Position numbers and translations under genes: made by a program. Shown here one piece after another: positions 32,001 through 40,460 of a stretch of DNA of 44,152 bases. The notes beneath the pieces were generated by a model. The model made no database searches. It had not been told where the DNA came from and was given only the letters and a program-made list of their open reading frames with translations. The first letter of the stretch is position 1, and every line of letters starts with the position of its first letter. Origin of the DNA: Candidatus Mediterraneibacter intestinipullorum (lineage in GTDB: Bacteria; Bacillota; Clostridia; Lachnospirales; Lachnospiraceae); contig DWYM01000054.1 in assembly GCA_019118665.1 (NCBI GenBank), positions 1-44,152 of the forward strand, in the 5' to 3' direction.

Positions 32001-34604
32001 CATGAACTGGATACGATCACATCAACTGTGACAGGCGAAGGCCTGACACTTCAGATCTCCATGAACGGTCGTGAGTGGGAGAGCGCCGAAGCAGGATCTC
32101 AGACAGATAAAAACGCAAGGTATATCCGGCTGATAAATCTGACTGGCAGTGAGGTGACAGCGAGCATCGAAGCTCTCACCGTGACGACTGTGGAGGTCCA
32201 TGAGAAGTCGATGGCATCGAATGAGCTGGGCAGCCTGTACGGAGCGGGAAATAATCCGTTGGCTATGTTCGACGGCGACCGGACGACATTTGTATGGTTT
32301 GGAGCAGCGCAGGGGGCCGGGAAATCTGCTGTTTACGATCTGGGACAGGAGATCACTCTGAATAAGCTGAAGATCGTGTGCGGCGACAGCGACAACGATT
32401 ATCCGAGATATATGACCATTTCCGTGTCAACAGATAATCAAAACTGGACACCTGTGCTTCAGATCGGAAGGGCGGAAGGAGAAGCGGACACCATCACAGG
32501 AAGCCTTCCGGTACACGAGGTGTCATGGAACACGAAATCGGCAGAGAACATCGGTCAGCAGGCGCGCTATATCAAGCTGGAAGTGACAAAGAACGACAGC
32601 CACTGGCTGAAGATCAACGAGCTGGAGATCAATGACGGCGAGTATCTCCCCACAGTGAACGATCCTACATACGAAAGTGATGTTTCTGATACACCGGATG
32701 GGAAATACGCTTACATGTCTGACTCGGATCTTTCCACGATGTTTACCCCGGCAGAAGATACAGGCTCCCTGATCTATCATTTGTCCGATGACACGACAAA
32801 GGCAAATTCAGTGAAGGTCATCCAGAACAGCAGCGCCATTTCAAATGCCGCGGTATCCGTGAGGACACTGGCTGATCCGGAGAGCTGGACAGCGCTGGGA
32901 ACCCTTTCACAGACGATCAGCGAATTTGTCATGCCTGATGACACATGCATTCTTGACGTGAAGCTTGAATGGGAGGGAGTGACTCCGAACATTGTTGAAC
33001 TGACGGCAGGGACAAAGACGTATGAGACTGTAAATAAAGACAAGCTGAATGCGCTTCTGGTATCTCCGGCAGACACATCGGACTGGACGGCAGACACGAA
33101 GGCGGCGTATGACGCGGCATACAAAGTGGCAGAGGAGCTTAAGGACAATGTCCATGCGGCCCAGGAGACTGTGGACAGCGCAGTTCAGGTGCTTCAGAGC
33201 GCTTTGGATGCCCATGCCATAAAAGGGGATGCGTCACAGGTGCAGGAGGCGTTGGACAATGCTCTGACAGCGGAGTCAGACTATACGGCATCCACATGGA
33301 GGACATATCAGAAAGCAGTCAATGCGGCTGAAAACGCACTCAATGATCCGGAAAACATCAGTGTGGAGATGGTAACTGAGCTCATTACCGCGATCCGGTC
33401 GGCAGAAGACGCCCTGGTGTACAACCCGACGGCCAGAGAAGAGGCAGGGCTGCTGGCAGAGGATGTAAAGGCATTTACAGACAGTGTGACAGAGCCGGAT
33501 AAGCTCTATACAGTGAACTCCTATAAGGCGCTGACAGATGCATACAAAGCCCTTGATGACGTATTTACGGCAAATGAAACTGAGGCGCAGAGTCCTGCTG
33601 CATTCCGGACAGCGTCTGAAAATCTCAGGGCTGCGTGGGATGGTCTTGTACAGGTAGGTGAGCTTCCGGAGCTGATCAAGGAATATGAAGGAAAAGATGA
33701 GAGTCTCTATACAACCGAGACCTGGGCAGCCTACAAAGCAGCATATGAGAAAGCGAAGGAAGCCTTGGTAAGCGGTACTGATGACAGTGTTTCAGCGGCA
33801 GTGATCGCCCTTGCCGATGCAAGAGACGCACTGGAAACACTGGCAGACGTTTCAGCTCTGAAAGGACTGATCGAAGAGATCCGGGCGCTTGACGCGGCAG
33901 AATACACGGCGGCATCTTACAATGCGGCTAAGACACTGGCTGACGAGCTGGCCGGAAAAGCAGACAGTATGAGCAGCGCGGAGGCTGAGAAGGCAGCAGC
34001 TGACCTTACGGATGCGAAGAATGCTCTGGTGTGGATCGGAGGGCTGAAAACGAAGGTGGAAGGCGTCAAAGCGGCATATAGCAATGGAGACGCATACCTT
34101 GCGCACGGATATAATGCGTTGCAAGCTGAGATCGCGGCGTCAGAGGCACTCTATGAAAACGGAACCAAAGAACAGGTTCAGAATGCGGTCAACGCCATTG
34201 ACCAGGCAGTAAGAGCGCTTGAGAGAAAAGTAGATAAGAACTACGCGACTGAGACGGTAAATGGCATTATCCTGGAGGATACGTCCAGGTATACAGACGG
34301 CTCTGCAAGAGCTTATCTGGATGCATACCAGGTGCTGAAAAATATGCTGAACAATCTTGACAATGTATCAGCGGCCAGATTTACGGCCGCGCTTGAAGCG
34401 TTCGATCAGGCGGAGAAGGCACTGACTCTGAAAGGCTCCGCGGGAAGTGGAATATCAGCAGGGGCAGGCCAGTCTGACGCGAACAAGACTGTGGCTGTAG
34501 CTTCAGGTGACACAGCTGACGCAGAGCCGATTATCGTATTATTTGTTGTATCAGTTCTGGCAGCCGCGGGAGCAGTGATTATCAGAAAGAGAAGGAATAT
34601 GTAA
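29040..34604 (+). CDS. Secreted GH84 beta-N-acetylglucosaminidase (NagJ/hyaluronidase-like)
   Basis: This 1,854-residue surface enzyme starts with a signal peptide (RILAVLLAFAMVAGSLGFLP, cleavage near residue 36). A helper domain and the GH84 barrel follow (residues about 185-480), with RGFIEGYYG near 191 and the catalytic Asp-Asp pair in VLGDDVG at 305-306. The GH84 barrel removes O-linked GlcNAc-type sugars from mucins by substrate-assisted catalysis. At least three discoidin/CBM32-like domains follow (about 650-790, 800-945, 1050-1210), then about seven FIVAR-type helical repeats of roughly 65 residues (about 1330-1800). The end is ASGDTADAEP, a hydrophobic helix and RKRR. There is no LPXTG; ASGD may be a variant sortase signal. 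The GTG start follows AAAGGAGG. Confidence 0.93.
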   Translation: MKKEERKNTRRILAVLLAFAMVAGSLGFLPPARAEAAEGEEITYEIYPTPHEIIYEAGEGWVIRSEVNVVYDTTIDDATKNRLEEILSLKGKTVTTSSEKKDGVTNVLVGTYGSGEYAGDYITVAYGPDAALFSEYGGHYVRSSKDEVCILGRDTDAAFYGITSLKHIFSQMEGSTIRSFEIRDYADSQTRGFIEGYYGIPWSNEDRISLMEFGGEFKMTAYVFAPKDDPYHTNKWRELYPAEELQGIKEMVAAGTASKCRFVWTAHPFMGGFNANNVEGEITSLLNKFEQLYSAGVRQFGVLGDDVGSLNKDIVIQVMTAVVEWGKEKGDVLDPVFCPAGYNHSWQGDYSELNTYDAGFPEEVQIFWTGEAVCKPVEQATLDHFRRHNTTGGQERRAPLFWLNWPVNDINNGRLLMGKGSLLHTDINVDDIKGVVTNPMQEAEASKVAIFAVADYAWNVKAFDDDQSWADSFKYIEPDAAEALYTLAKHMSNPQPNNHGLVLAESEELQPLITEFKNALTSGSSIADSGARLMEEMDVIINACSAFHANSQNENLKEEVKPFTDSLSNLAMSIKAYTAAAIAMENNSMAEAFEQYTQGQSAFTSSRNCKKQGISGMVVVSPGSTHLIPLAETIQEAIGDKINDYALGGEGVKLTASSSFNSFYNGKIENIIDGDEGTFAWYGGYAAADQYFRVDLSAPATIYGVDILNGTTSKPQDTFYTAKLQYTSNGTDWYDVVQDAEYTGYQAKVSVNNIKIDNVTAVRYICTVAKSDTDTNPKWPAMREFKLAFEPGTGAPEFTSEVIRTTEGWSVYRGPEGNAVDGSDSTSVHYNVRQSAATNTNSMIEGDYFGVKLSQPITLGKIRILQAPSDSSNDYMKNATLQYSLDGTIWEDVGTYSEQREISIDLSDQDIEAQYVRLKNNANQNNWFGIREFEVNAKIVHNGTAYTNVDEYISLPADYLDDSAALVPAENITLGADEYIGLKLDRIHELDTITSTVTGEGLTLQISMNGREWESAEAGSQTDKNARYIRLINLTGSEVTASIEALTVTTVEVHEKSMASNELGSLYGAGNNPLAMFDGDRTTFVWFGAAQGAGKSAVYDLGQEITLNKLKIVCGDSDNDYPRYMTISVSTDNQNWTPVLQIGRAEGEADTITGSLPVHEVSWNTKSAENIGQQARYIKLEVTKNDSHWLKINELEINDGEYLPTVNDPTYESDVSDTPDGKYAYMSDSDLSTMFTPAEDTGSLIYHLSDDTTKANSVKVIQNSSAISNAAVSVRTLADPESWTALGTLSQTISEFVMPDDTCILDVKLEWEGVTPNIVELTAGTKTYETVNKDKLNALLVSPADTSDWTADTKAAYDAAYKVAEELKDNVHAAQETVDSAVQVLQSALDAHAIKGDASQVQEALDNALTAESDYTASTWRTYQKAVNAAENALNDPENISVEMVTELITAIRSAEDALVYNPTAREEAGLLAEDVKAFTDSVTEPDKLYTVNSYKALTDAYKALDDVFTANETEAQSPAAFRTASENLRAAWDGLVQVGELPELIKEYEGKDESLYTTETWAAYKAAYEKAKEALVSGTDDSVSAAVIALADARDALETLADVSALKGLIEEIRALDAAEYTAASYNAAKTLADELAGKADSMSSAEAEKAAADLTDAKNALVWIGGLKTKVEGVKAAYSNGDAYLAHGYNALQAEIAASEALYENGTKEQVQNAVNAIDQAVRALERKVDKNYATETVNGIILEDTSRYTDGSARAYLDAYQVLKNMLNNLDNVSAARFTAALEAFDQAEKALTLKGSAGSGISAGAGQSDANKTVAVASGDTADAEPIIVLFVVSVLAAAGAVIIRKRRNM

Positions 34605-34665
34605 CAAAGAAATACATTGGAAAAATGGAAGAGAACAATCTCCTCCTGAATCGTAAAGTGTAATA

Positions 34666-34702
34666 CAGAAACCCGCCGGGACGCTGTTCCGCCGGGTTTC
34701 TG
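34666..34702 (+). terminator. Hairpin after the GH84 gene
   Basis: CAGAAACCCG (34666-34675) pairs perfectly with CGGGTTTCTG (34693-34702). The loop can pair internally (CCGG region). No clear T run follows on the plus strand. The rest of the 34605-34887 gap holds no recognisable gene. Confidence 0.5.
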
Positions 34703-34887
34703 CCATTAAGAAAGCCATTGACGGATCGGACCGCTCCCTGATATGATAAACAATGTACAAAAACAGATGATGCTGATGTGGGAAAAACGCAGGACTGAAG
34801 GCAGAAAATTCTGTGAAGAAGACAGGAACTTTTGTGAATACGAAAGGGATTTCTAAAAAGGAGACAGAACAGAGGGAGGGATAGCTC

Positions 34888-35661
34888 GTGCTGCTGACGA
34901 TCGATGTGGGAAATACGAATATCACAATGGGAGCGTTTGTGGGTGAATTTCTTCCCGGCATGTTCCGCATGACGACAAAGAGGCAGAGGACATCGGATGA
35001 ATATGGAATGACGATCTGCGGTATACTGGAACATCGGGGAATCGATCCGAAGGAAATCAATGCAGTCATAATCGCGTCTGTCGTGCCGGATATCATGCAT
35101 TCCCTGACCAGCGGCATTATCAAATATCTGGGGATTACGCCGGTCATAGTGTCCCATGAGACGCTGTCTGGTATCCGGGTCAATACAGAGCACCCGTCCA
35201 GGACTGGCGCGGACCGGATCGTCAACGCGGTGGCAGGATATGAGATAGCCAAAGGCCCGGTTATTGTCATCGATTTCGGAACAGCGACCACATACGATCT
35301 CATCGGACCGGACGGCACGCTGGAGGCGTGTATCATCGCTCCCGGCATCGAGACCGCCGGGCGGTCGCTCTGGGGCGGAGCCGCGATGCTGCCTGCGATC
35401 CAGATCAGGAAGCCGGAATCCATTCTTGCCAGAGAGACGGTATCTGGTATGCAGGGTGGTCTTGTGTTCGGGGCGATCGGCCAGACAGAATATATCGTAA
35501 AACGGATGAAAAAGGAATCAGGCTGGAAGGATGCCTATGTGATCGCCACAGGAGGGCTGGGAAAGATCATTGCGAAGGAGACGGAATGCATCGATCTCTA
35601 TGATCCCCAGCTCACACTGAACGGTCTGAGGATGATCTACGACAGGATAAAGGAGAAGTGA
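34888..35661 (+). CDS. coaX: Type III pantothenate kinase
   Basis: This enzyme phosphorylates pantothenate, the first step of coenzyme A synthesis. The 257-residue protein has the ASKHA-fold phosphate motif IDVGNTN near residue 5, the substrate-binding HPSRTGADRI region near residue 106 and VIDFGTATT near residue 128. It ends with a GGLGKI segment. Type III kinases need a monovalent cation and are not feedback inhibited by CoA. The GTG start at 34888 follows GGGAGGG. The dusB gene starts 13 bases after its stop, so they form an operon. Confidence 0.95.
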   Translation: MLLTIDVGNTNITMGAFVGEFLPGMFRMTTKRQRTSDEYGMTICGILEHRGIDPKEINAVIIASVVPDIMHSLTSGIIKYLGITPVIVSHETLSGIRVNTEHPSRTGADRIVNAVAGYEIAKGPVIVIDFGTATTYDLIGPDGTLEACIIAPGIETAGRSLWGGAAMLPAIQIRKPESILARETVSGMQGGLVFGAIGQTEYIVKRMKKESGWKDAYVIATGGLGKIIAKETECIDLYDPQLTLNGLRMIYDRIKEK

Positions 35662-35674
35662 CAGAAGAAAGAAC

Positions 35675-36634
35675 ATGAAGCATTTAAAGATAGGAAATGT
35701 AGAACTTGAAAACAGATATATACTAGGCCCCATGGCAGGTGTGACGGACCTGCCATTTCGTCTGCTGTGCAAAGAGCAGGGAGCAGGGCTTTTGTGCATG
35801 GAGATGGTGAGCGCGAAAGCCATCTTCTACAACAACAAAAATACAGAAAGCCTCCTTACGATCCATCCGGAGGAGCTGCCGGTCTCCCTTCAGTTCTTTG
35901 GATCGGACCCGAAGATCATGGGGGAGATGGCGAAGCGTATCGAAGAGCGTCCGTTTGCCATCCTGGACATCAATATGGGCTGTCCGGTGCCGAAAGTGGT
36001 AAAAAACGGCGAGGGCTCTGCTTTGATGAAGGAGCCGAAGCTGGTCTATGACATTGTCAGTTCCATAGTAAAGGCCATAGAAAAACCGGTCACTGTGAAG
36101 ATCAGGAAAGGCTTTGATGATGAGCATGTCAATGCGGTAGAGATCGCGAAAATCATTGAGGAGGCGGGAGCTTCGGCGGTGGCTGTTCACGGCAGGACGC
36201 GGGAACAATATTACAGCGGGAAGGCGGACTGGGATATCATCCGGCAGGTGAAGGAGGCAGTGTCCGTTCCGGTGATCGGAAGCGGTGATGTGACGAGTCC
36301 CCAGAAGGCGGAGGAGATGGTCCGCATGACCGGATGCGATGGGATCATGATCGCAAGAGGCGCTCAGGGGAATCCGTGGATCTTCTCAGAACTGATATCG
36401 TACGAGGAGATGGGACAGGTTCCGCCAAGACCAGATAAAGACGAGCTGCGAAGGATGCTGCTGCGCCATGCCCGGCTCCAGCTTGAATACAAAGGGGAAT
36501 ACTGCGGTATCAGGGAGATGAGAAAGCATGTCTCATGGTATACAAAAGGCGTCGCAAATGCGGCCCGTCTGAGAGATCAGATCAACCAGGTGGAGACGTA
36601 CGGAGAACTGGAAAATCTCTTGACATCATTATAG
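35675..36634 (+). CDS. dusB: tRNA-dihydrouridine synthase
   Basis: This FMN enzyme reduces uridine to dihydrouridine in tRNA. The 319-residue protein opens with LGPMAGVTDLPFR and carries the catalytic cysteine in NMGCPVPKVVKNGEGSALM (about residue 102). FMN-binding SGDVTSPQKAEEM and MIARGAQGNPWIF, and a C-terminal helical domain for tRNA, complete the family layout. It is the DusB type usual in Firmicutes. It follows coaX by 13 bases. The end of the gene contains the strong greA promoter. Confidence 0.95.
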   Translation: MKHLKIGNVELENRYILGPMAGVTDLPFRLLCKEQGAGLLCMEMVSAKAIFYNNKNTESLLTIHPEELPVSLQFFGSDPKIMGEMAKRIEERPFAILDINMGCPVPKVVKNGEGSALMKEPKLVYDIVSSIVKAIEKPVTVKIRKGFDDEHVNAVEIAKIIEEAGASAVAVHGRTREQYYSGKADWDIIRQVKEAVSVPVIGSGDVTSPQKAEEMVRMTGCDGIMIARGAQGNPWIFSELISYEEMGQVPPRPDKDELRRMLLRHARLQLEYKGEYCGIREMRKHVSWYTKGVANAARLRDQINQVETYGELENLLTSL

Positions 36635-36648
36635 TCTTTAGTTATAAT
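36620..36648 (+). promoter_or_regulatory. Consensus promoter for greA and lysS
   Basis: TTGACA (36620-36625) and TATAAT (36643-36648) are perfect hexamers with a 17-base spacer. The -35 box lies within the last codons of dusB. Transcription would start near 36655, about 90 bases before greA. Confidence 0.8.
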
Positions 36649-36745
36649 ATTGAAATTGTGAAATAGACTTAAATGACAGCATACAGGGAGAAGATTTCCT
36701 GCGCAGGATAGACAGAAATGCAAGAAACAGAAAGGGAGAGTTACC

Positions 36746-37231
36746 ATGGCAGAGGCAAAGAAAAGATTACTTACTTATGCCGGATTAAAGGCACTCGAGG
36801 ATGAGCTTGAGAATCTTAAAGTTGTCAAAAGGAAGGAAGTCGCGGCCAAGATCAAGGAAGCGAGAGAGCAGGGCGACCTCTCGGAGAATGCAGAGTATGA
36901 TGCCGCGAAGGACGAGCAGAGGGATATTGAAGCGCGCATCGAAGAGCTCGAAGGCATCCTCAAGAACGCGGAAGTTGTTGTCGAAGATGAAGTCGACTTT
37001 GACAAGATTAATGTGGGATGTACGGTAAAAGTATTTGACATCACATATGATGAGGAGATGGAATTCAAGATCGTCGGCTCCACAGAGGCCAACAGCCTGG
37101 GGGGGAAGATTTCCAACGAGTCTCCGGTAGGCCAGGCTTTGCTGGGGAAGCAAGTCGGAGATGTTGTCAACGTGGAGACGCAGGCAGGCGATATCCAGTA
37201 TAAAATACTTGAGATCAGTCGTTCAAAGTAA
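36746..37231 (+). CDS. greA: Transcription elongation factor GreA
   Basis: GreA rescues stalled RNA polymerase by stimulating cleavage of the backtracked transcript. The 161-residue protein has the usual N-terminal antiparallel coiled coil with the acidic tip [18 protein letters not shown], and the C-terminal FKBP-like domain ending in YKILEISR. The start follows GGGAG (36738). A strong promoter upstream and lysS downstream place it in a growth-related transcription unit. Confidence 0.97.
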   Translation: MAEAKKRLLTYAGLKALEDELENLKVVKRKEVAAKIKEAREQGDLSENAEYDAAKDEQRDIEARIEELEGILKNAEVVVEDEVDFDKINVGCTVKVFDITYDEEMEFKIVGSTEANSLGGKISNESPVGQALLGKQVGDVVNVETQAGDIQYKILEISRSK

Positions 37232-37246
37232 ACAGATGACGTGATA

Positions 37247-37275
37247 CAGACCTCTTAATCTCTTTAAGAGGTCTG
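37247..37275 (+). terminator. Perfect 12-bp hairpin in front of lysS
   Basis: CAGACCTCTTAA (37247-37258) and TTAAGAGGTCTG (37264-37275) pair perfectly around a five-base loop. There is no T run, and the hairpin ends only 13 bases before the lysS ribosome binding site. It may be a weak terminator, a processing site or a translation control element rather than a simple stop. Confidence 0.5.
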
Positions 37276-37302
37276 CATTCGCATATGAAAGGAGAAAGGA
37301 AA

Positions 37303-39267
37303 GTGTCGCAGGAGCAGAAAAACGTACAGGAACAGGATCTGAACCAGTTGAGGAAGGTGCGCCGGGAAAAGCTGGAAGAACTGCAGCAGAACGGAAAAGA
37401 CCCATTCGTGATCACCAAATATGACCAGACTCATCACAGCCAGGAGATCAAAGATAACTACGATGGACTGGAAGGAAAACAGGTGTCCATTTCGGGACGC
37501 ATGATGTCCAAGCGTGTCATGGGAAAAGCTTCCTTCTGTAATATCCAGGATCTGAAGGGCAACATTCAGTCCTATGTGGCAAGAGACAGTGTGGGCGAGG
37601 AGAACTACAAAGAGTTCAAAAAGCTGGATGTAGGTGATGTGATCGGGATCGAGGGCGAAGTCTTTAAGACAAAGACCGGTGAAATCTCTATCCATGCATC
37701 CCATGTGACATTGCTTTCCAAGAGCCTGCAGATTCTCCCGGAGAAGTTCCACGGTCTGACGAACACTGATATCCGCTACCGCCAGAGATATGTGGATCTG
37801 ATCATGAATCCGGATGTAAAAGATACCTTTATCAAGCGTTCCAGAATCCTGAGCGCGATCAGAAAATATCTGGATGGTGAAGGATTTATGGAGGTGGAGA
37901 CGCCGATCCTTGTGAGCAATGCCGGCGGCGCTGCGGCAAGACCCTTTGGGACCCATTTCAATGCGCTGGATGAGGACTTTAAGCTCCGTATTTCCCTTGA
38001 GCTGTATCTGAAGAGACTGATCGTGGGCGGTCTGGAGAAGGTTTACGAGATCGGGCGTGTGTTCCGCAACGAAGGTCTTGACACAAGACACAATCCTGAG
38101 TTTACTCTCATGGAGCTGTACCAGGCGTATACGGATTACAACGGCATGATGGATCTGACAGAAAACCTTTACCGCCATGTGGCGCAGGAGGTGCTCGGAA
38201 CGACAAAGATCGTGTACAACGGTGTGGAGATGGATCTGGGCAAGCCCTTCGAGCGAATCACCATGGTTGATGCCGTGAAGAAATACGCGGGCGTGGACTG
38301 GAATGAAGTAGAGACTCTGGAGCAGGCAAGAGAGCTGGCGAAGGAGCATAATGTAGAGTTTGAGGAGCGCCACAAGAAGGGTGATATCCTCTCCATCTTC
38401 TTCGAAGAGTTTGCAGAAGACCATCTGGTCCAGCCGACCTTTGTTACGGATCATCCTATCGAGATTTCTCCGCTGACGAAGAAGAAACCGGAAAATCCGG
38501 ATTATGTCGAGCGGTTCGAGTTCTTTATGAACGGCTGGGAGATGGCCAACGCTTACTCCGAGCTGAATGACCCGATGGATCAGAGAGAGCGTTTTAAGGC
38601 GCAGGAAGAACTACTGGCACAGGGCGATGAGGAGGCAAACACAACAGATGAGGATTTCTTGAACGCCCTGGAGATCGGTATGCCGCCTACAGGTGGCATC
38701 GGCTTCGGTATCGACAGAATGTGCATGCTGCTCACGGACTCCGCGGCGATCAGGGACGTGCTCCTGTTCCCGACAATGAAGTCACAGGGCGCTGCGAAGA
38801 ATGAAGCTAACAACGCTGCACAGGCAACTCCGGTAGCTGCAAAAGTAGTTGTCCCAGTTGAAGAAACAGCTGCTCCGGCGAAGGTTGAGATCGATTTCTC
38901 TAATGTAGAGGTAGAGCCATTATTCGAAGATATGGTTGATTTCGATACATTCAGCAAGTCAGATTTCCGTGCTGTAAAGGTAAAAGAATGTGAAGCAGTT
39001 CCAAAATCTAAGAAGCTTCTGAAGTTCGTATTAGACGACGGAAGTGGCGTAGATCGTGTGATTTTAAGCGGAATTCACGATTACTATGAGCCAGAATTCT
39101 TAGTAGGAAAGACATTGCTTGCAATCACAAACCTTCCACCACGTAAGATGATGGGAATTGATTCTTGTGGTATGATCATCTCCGCTACACACCTTGTAGA
39201 AGGAAGAGAAGGATTGAATGTTCTGATCCTGGATGATCACATTCCGGCAGGAGCGAAATTGTACTAA
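37303..39267 (+). CDS. lysS: Lysyl-tRNA synthetase (class II) fused to a tRNA-binding domain
   Basis: This enzyme charges tRNA-Lys. Residues 1-500 of the 654-residue protein are a normal class II LysRS: an N-terminal OB-fold, motif 2 ([17 protein letters not shown]) and motif 3 ([17 protein letters not shown]). An alanine-rich linker and an extra OB-fold of about 110 residues follow, of the EMAP/Trbp111 type ([33 protein letters not shown]). The MetRS in this window carries a similar domain. Most bacterial LysRS proteins stop near 500 residues. The linker and added domain use more A/T-ending codons than the synthetase part. The GTG start at 37303 follows AAAGGAG. An upstream in-frame ATG at 37285 lacks such a site. 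Confidence 0.93.
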   Translation: MSQEQKNVQEQDLNQLRKVRREKLEELQQNGKDPFVITKYDQTHHSQEIKDNYDGLEGKQVSISGRMMSKRVMGKASFCNIQDLKGNIQSYVARDSVGEENYKEFKKLDVGDVIGIEGEVFKTKTGEISIHASHVTLLSKSLQILPEKFHGLTNTDIRYRQRYVDLIMNPDVKDTFIKRSRILSAIRKYLDGEGFMEVETPILVSNAGGAAARPFGTHFNALDEDFKLRISLELYLKRLIVGGLEKVYEIGRVFRNEGLDTRHNPEFTLMELYQAYTDYNGMMDLTENLYRHVAQEVLGTTKIVYNGVEMDLGKPFERITMVDAVKKYAGVDWNEVETLEQARELAKEHNVEFEERHKKGDILSIFFEEFAEDHLVQPTFVTDHPIEISPLTKKKPENPDYVERFEFFMNGWEMANAYSELNDPMDQRERFKAQEELLAQGDEEANTTDEDFLNALEIGMPPTGGIGFGIDRMCMLLTDSAAIRDVLLFPTMKSQGAAKNEANNAAQATPVAAKVVVPVEETAAPAKVEIDFSNVEVEPLFEDMVDFDTFSKSDFRAVKVKECEAVPKSKKLLKFVLDDGSGVDRVILSGIHDYYEPEFLVGKTLLAITNLPPRKMMGIDSCGMIISATHLVEGREGLNVLILDDHIPAGAKLY

Positions 39268-39321
39268 GAGCAAGAAATTTTAAGCTATATTTTAAACAGA
39301 AAAACAGGTTACTACACCACA

Positions 39322-39378
39322 TTTACACCAAATTTTTTAAAAGTCTAAGAGAAGGACTCTGCAAAAGAATGGTGTAAA
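39322..39378. other. Inverted/direct repeats at the edge of the AT-rich region, possible old att site
   Basis: TTTACACCA (39322-39330) and TGGTGTAAA (39370-39378) are perfect nine-base inverted copies 39 bases apart, and a further ACACCA direct copy lies just before the first. This pattern occurs at crossover regions of tyrosine recombinases. It sits between lysS and the accessory island, but no integrase gene is in the window, so the role is speculative. Confidence 0.3.
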
Positions 39379-39399
39379 AGAAAACTAGCAATAAAAGAT

Positions 39400-39447
39400 A
39401 CAGTTGAGTGTACCAAAAAAGTTGGTACACCCAGCTGTTTTTTGTTT
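39400..39447 (+). terminator. Terminator of lysS
   Basis: ACAGTTGAGTGTACC (39400-39414) pairs with GGTACACCCAGCTGT (39424-39438), interrupted by one mismatch and one wobble pair. TTTTTTGTTTT follows. This is a strong rho-independent terminator. The remaining gap to 39871 (about 420 bases, AT-rich) holds one promoter and no credible gene. Confidence 0.85.
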
Positions 39448-39626
39448 TATTAAAAATATCTAAATACCCAAAATGGAAGTAATCAGAGTTGTAGTTGGTT
39501 ATTTTTTATTCTATATTGCACATCAACAATTCAAAAATTTTTATATATTTCCCAGAAGACCCTGTAAAAATGTCTCTCAGCCTTTCGTTATATAGAAGGA
39601 TATTTAATAATATCAATCTTTGTACA

Positions 39627-39655
39627 TTGACAATTGAATAGCTTTTGAATATGAA
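39627..39655 (+). promoter_or_regulatory. Promoter of the island
   Basis: TTGACA (39627-39632) and TATGAA (39650-39655) have a 17-base spacer. It is the only good promoter in the AT-rich gap and should serve the small gene at 39872. The leader is about 210 bases, with no clear regulatory structure seen. Confidence 0.55.
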
Positions 39656-39871
39656 GATACCTGAATTGAATATGCATGCGGCGTGTCTGTTCAGAGCATA
39701 CAATCCTAAAAAGAAGAGGGTTAGGGAACGGAAATATTTAAAAGCGTAATAAAAGGATTTATTAACTGTGAAAGAGATAGCTTAATAAAAACTATATGTG
39801 TAGGTGATGAAGTGCAAAAAACTATATCTACACTTGATTTTTTTGATACAGAATTGAAAGGAACGATATTT

Positions 39872-40177
39872 ATGACAAGATTAACGAAGTATGAGAAGGA
39901 AACGGTTATTCTTACAAATGAGGAAGATGATTTTTGGAATGTGTTTACATATAACAAAGGATTGCAACGTAGGTTTATGTCCTTTGCTGAAAAATATCCA
40001 GAAAATTGTCGATTCAAGAGCCAGAATAATGAAGGTGGAATGACATTTGAGATAGATAAGGGAAGGATGTCGGTTCGCTTGACAGCACCGTATTCAGAGG
40101 AAAGAAGAAAGGCATCTAGTGAGTATGCAAAGAAATATGGGGTGAATCATAGTACTGGAAAGGAGGTTACTAATTAG
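39872..40177 (+). CDS. Small mobile-element-type protein of unknown function
   Basis: This is a 101-residue basic protein starting MTRLTKYEKETVILTNEEDD, followed by FWNVFTYNKGLQRRF and a tail of SEERRKASSEYAKKYG. The family of RLTKYEKET proteins of 100-120 residues is common in conjugative elements and plasmids of Firmicutes and has no established function. The ATG at 39872 follows AAAGGAACG; a GTG start at 39812 is possible but less likely. Its base composition (AT-rich) is like the restriction genes after it, supporting a shared foreign origin. Confidence 0.65.
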   Translation: MTRLTKYEKETVILTNEEDDFWNVFTYNKGLQRRFMSFAEKYPENCRFKSQNNEGGMTFEIDKGRMSVRLTAPYSEERRKASSEYAKKYGVNHSTGKEVTN

Positions 40178-40200
40178 TAAAAATAAATTTTGTAGTATTC

Positions 40201-40229
40201 TTGAAAATATTCGCCCCGTCGAATATAAT
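40201..40229 (+). promoter_or_regulatory. Promoter of the restriction-modification operon
   Basis: TTGAAA (40201-40206) and TATAAT (40224-40229) have a 17-base spacer. The start of transcription would be near 40236. The inverted repeat at 40230-40249 overlaps it. Confidence 0.7.
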
Positions 40230-40249
40230 TAGACAGGTGTTTTATGTCT
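40230..40249. promoter_or_regulatory. Possible operator at the restriction operon start
   Basis: TAGACA (40230-40235) and TGTCTA (40244-40249) form a six-base inverted repeat across the expected transcription start, close behind the -10 element. It is well placed as a control site for the small DNA-binding protein encoded next, but this is inferred from position. Confidence 0.4.
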
Positions 40250-40265
40250 ATATGGGGTGATAATT

Positions 40266-40460
40266 ATGAAATATATGACGGCGAGTCAAGCAGCTGAAAA
40301 ATGGGGCATTTCTCAAAGAAGAGTGCAATTATTATGTGCAGAAGGTCGTATTCAAGGTGTTTTTAAATTAGGGGATGCGTGGGCAATACCGCAAAATGCT
40401 AAAAAACCACAAGACCCAAGAAAAGAGAAAAAGGAGAGTTCTAAAAATGAATGTAATTGA
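40266..40460 (+). CDS. Small helix-turn-helix protein, probable controller of the R-M operon
   Basis: This 64-residue protein has an excisionase/MerR-like helix-turn-helix (ASQAAEKWGISQRRVQLLCA, then EGRIQGVFKLGDAWAIP) and a basic, lysine-rich tail. Similar small proteins occur next to methyltransferase and accessory genes. Its last 14 bases overlap the first methyltransferase start, so translation is coupled. It could time methyltransferase and endonuclease expression, as controller proteins do, or be a leftover excisionase-like protein. ATG 40266 follows GGGGTG; a GTG at 40257 in frame is an alternative. Confidence 0.7.
   Translation: MKYMTASQAAEKWGISQRRVQLLCAEGRIQGVFKLGDAWAIPQNAKKPQDPRKEKKESSKNECN

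Noticed and set aside
33030-34440. FIVAR-region repetition as a DNA tandem repeat
   Set aside because: The units match only at the protein level with diverged DNA, so they are domain repeats.
39812-39871. GTG start giving 20 extra residues to the small island protein
   Set aside because: ATG 39872 follows a good ribosome binding site and begins with the family's RLTKYEKET.
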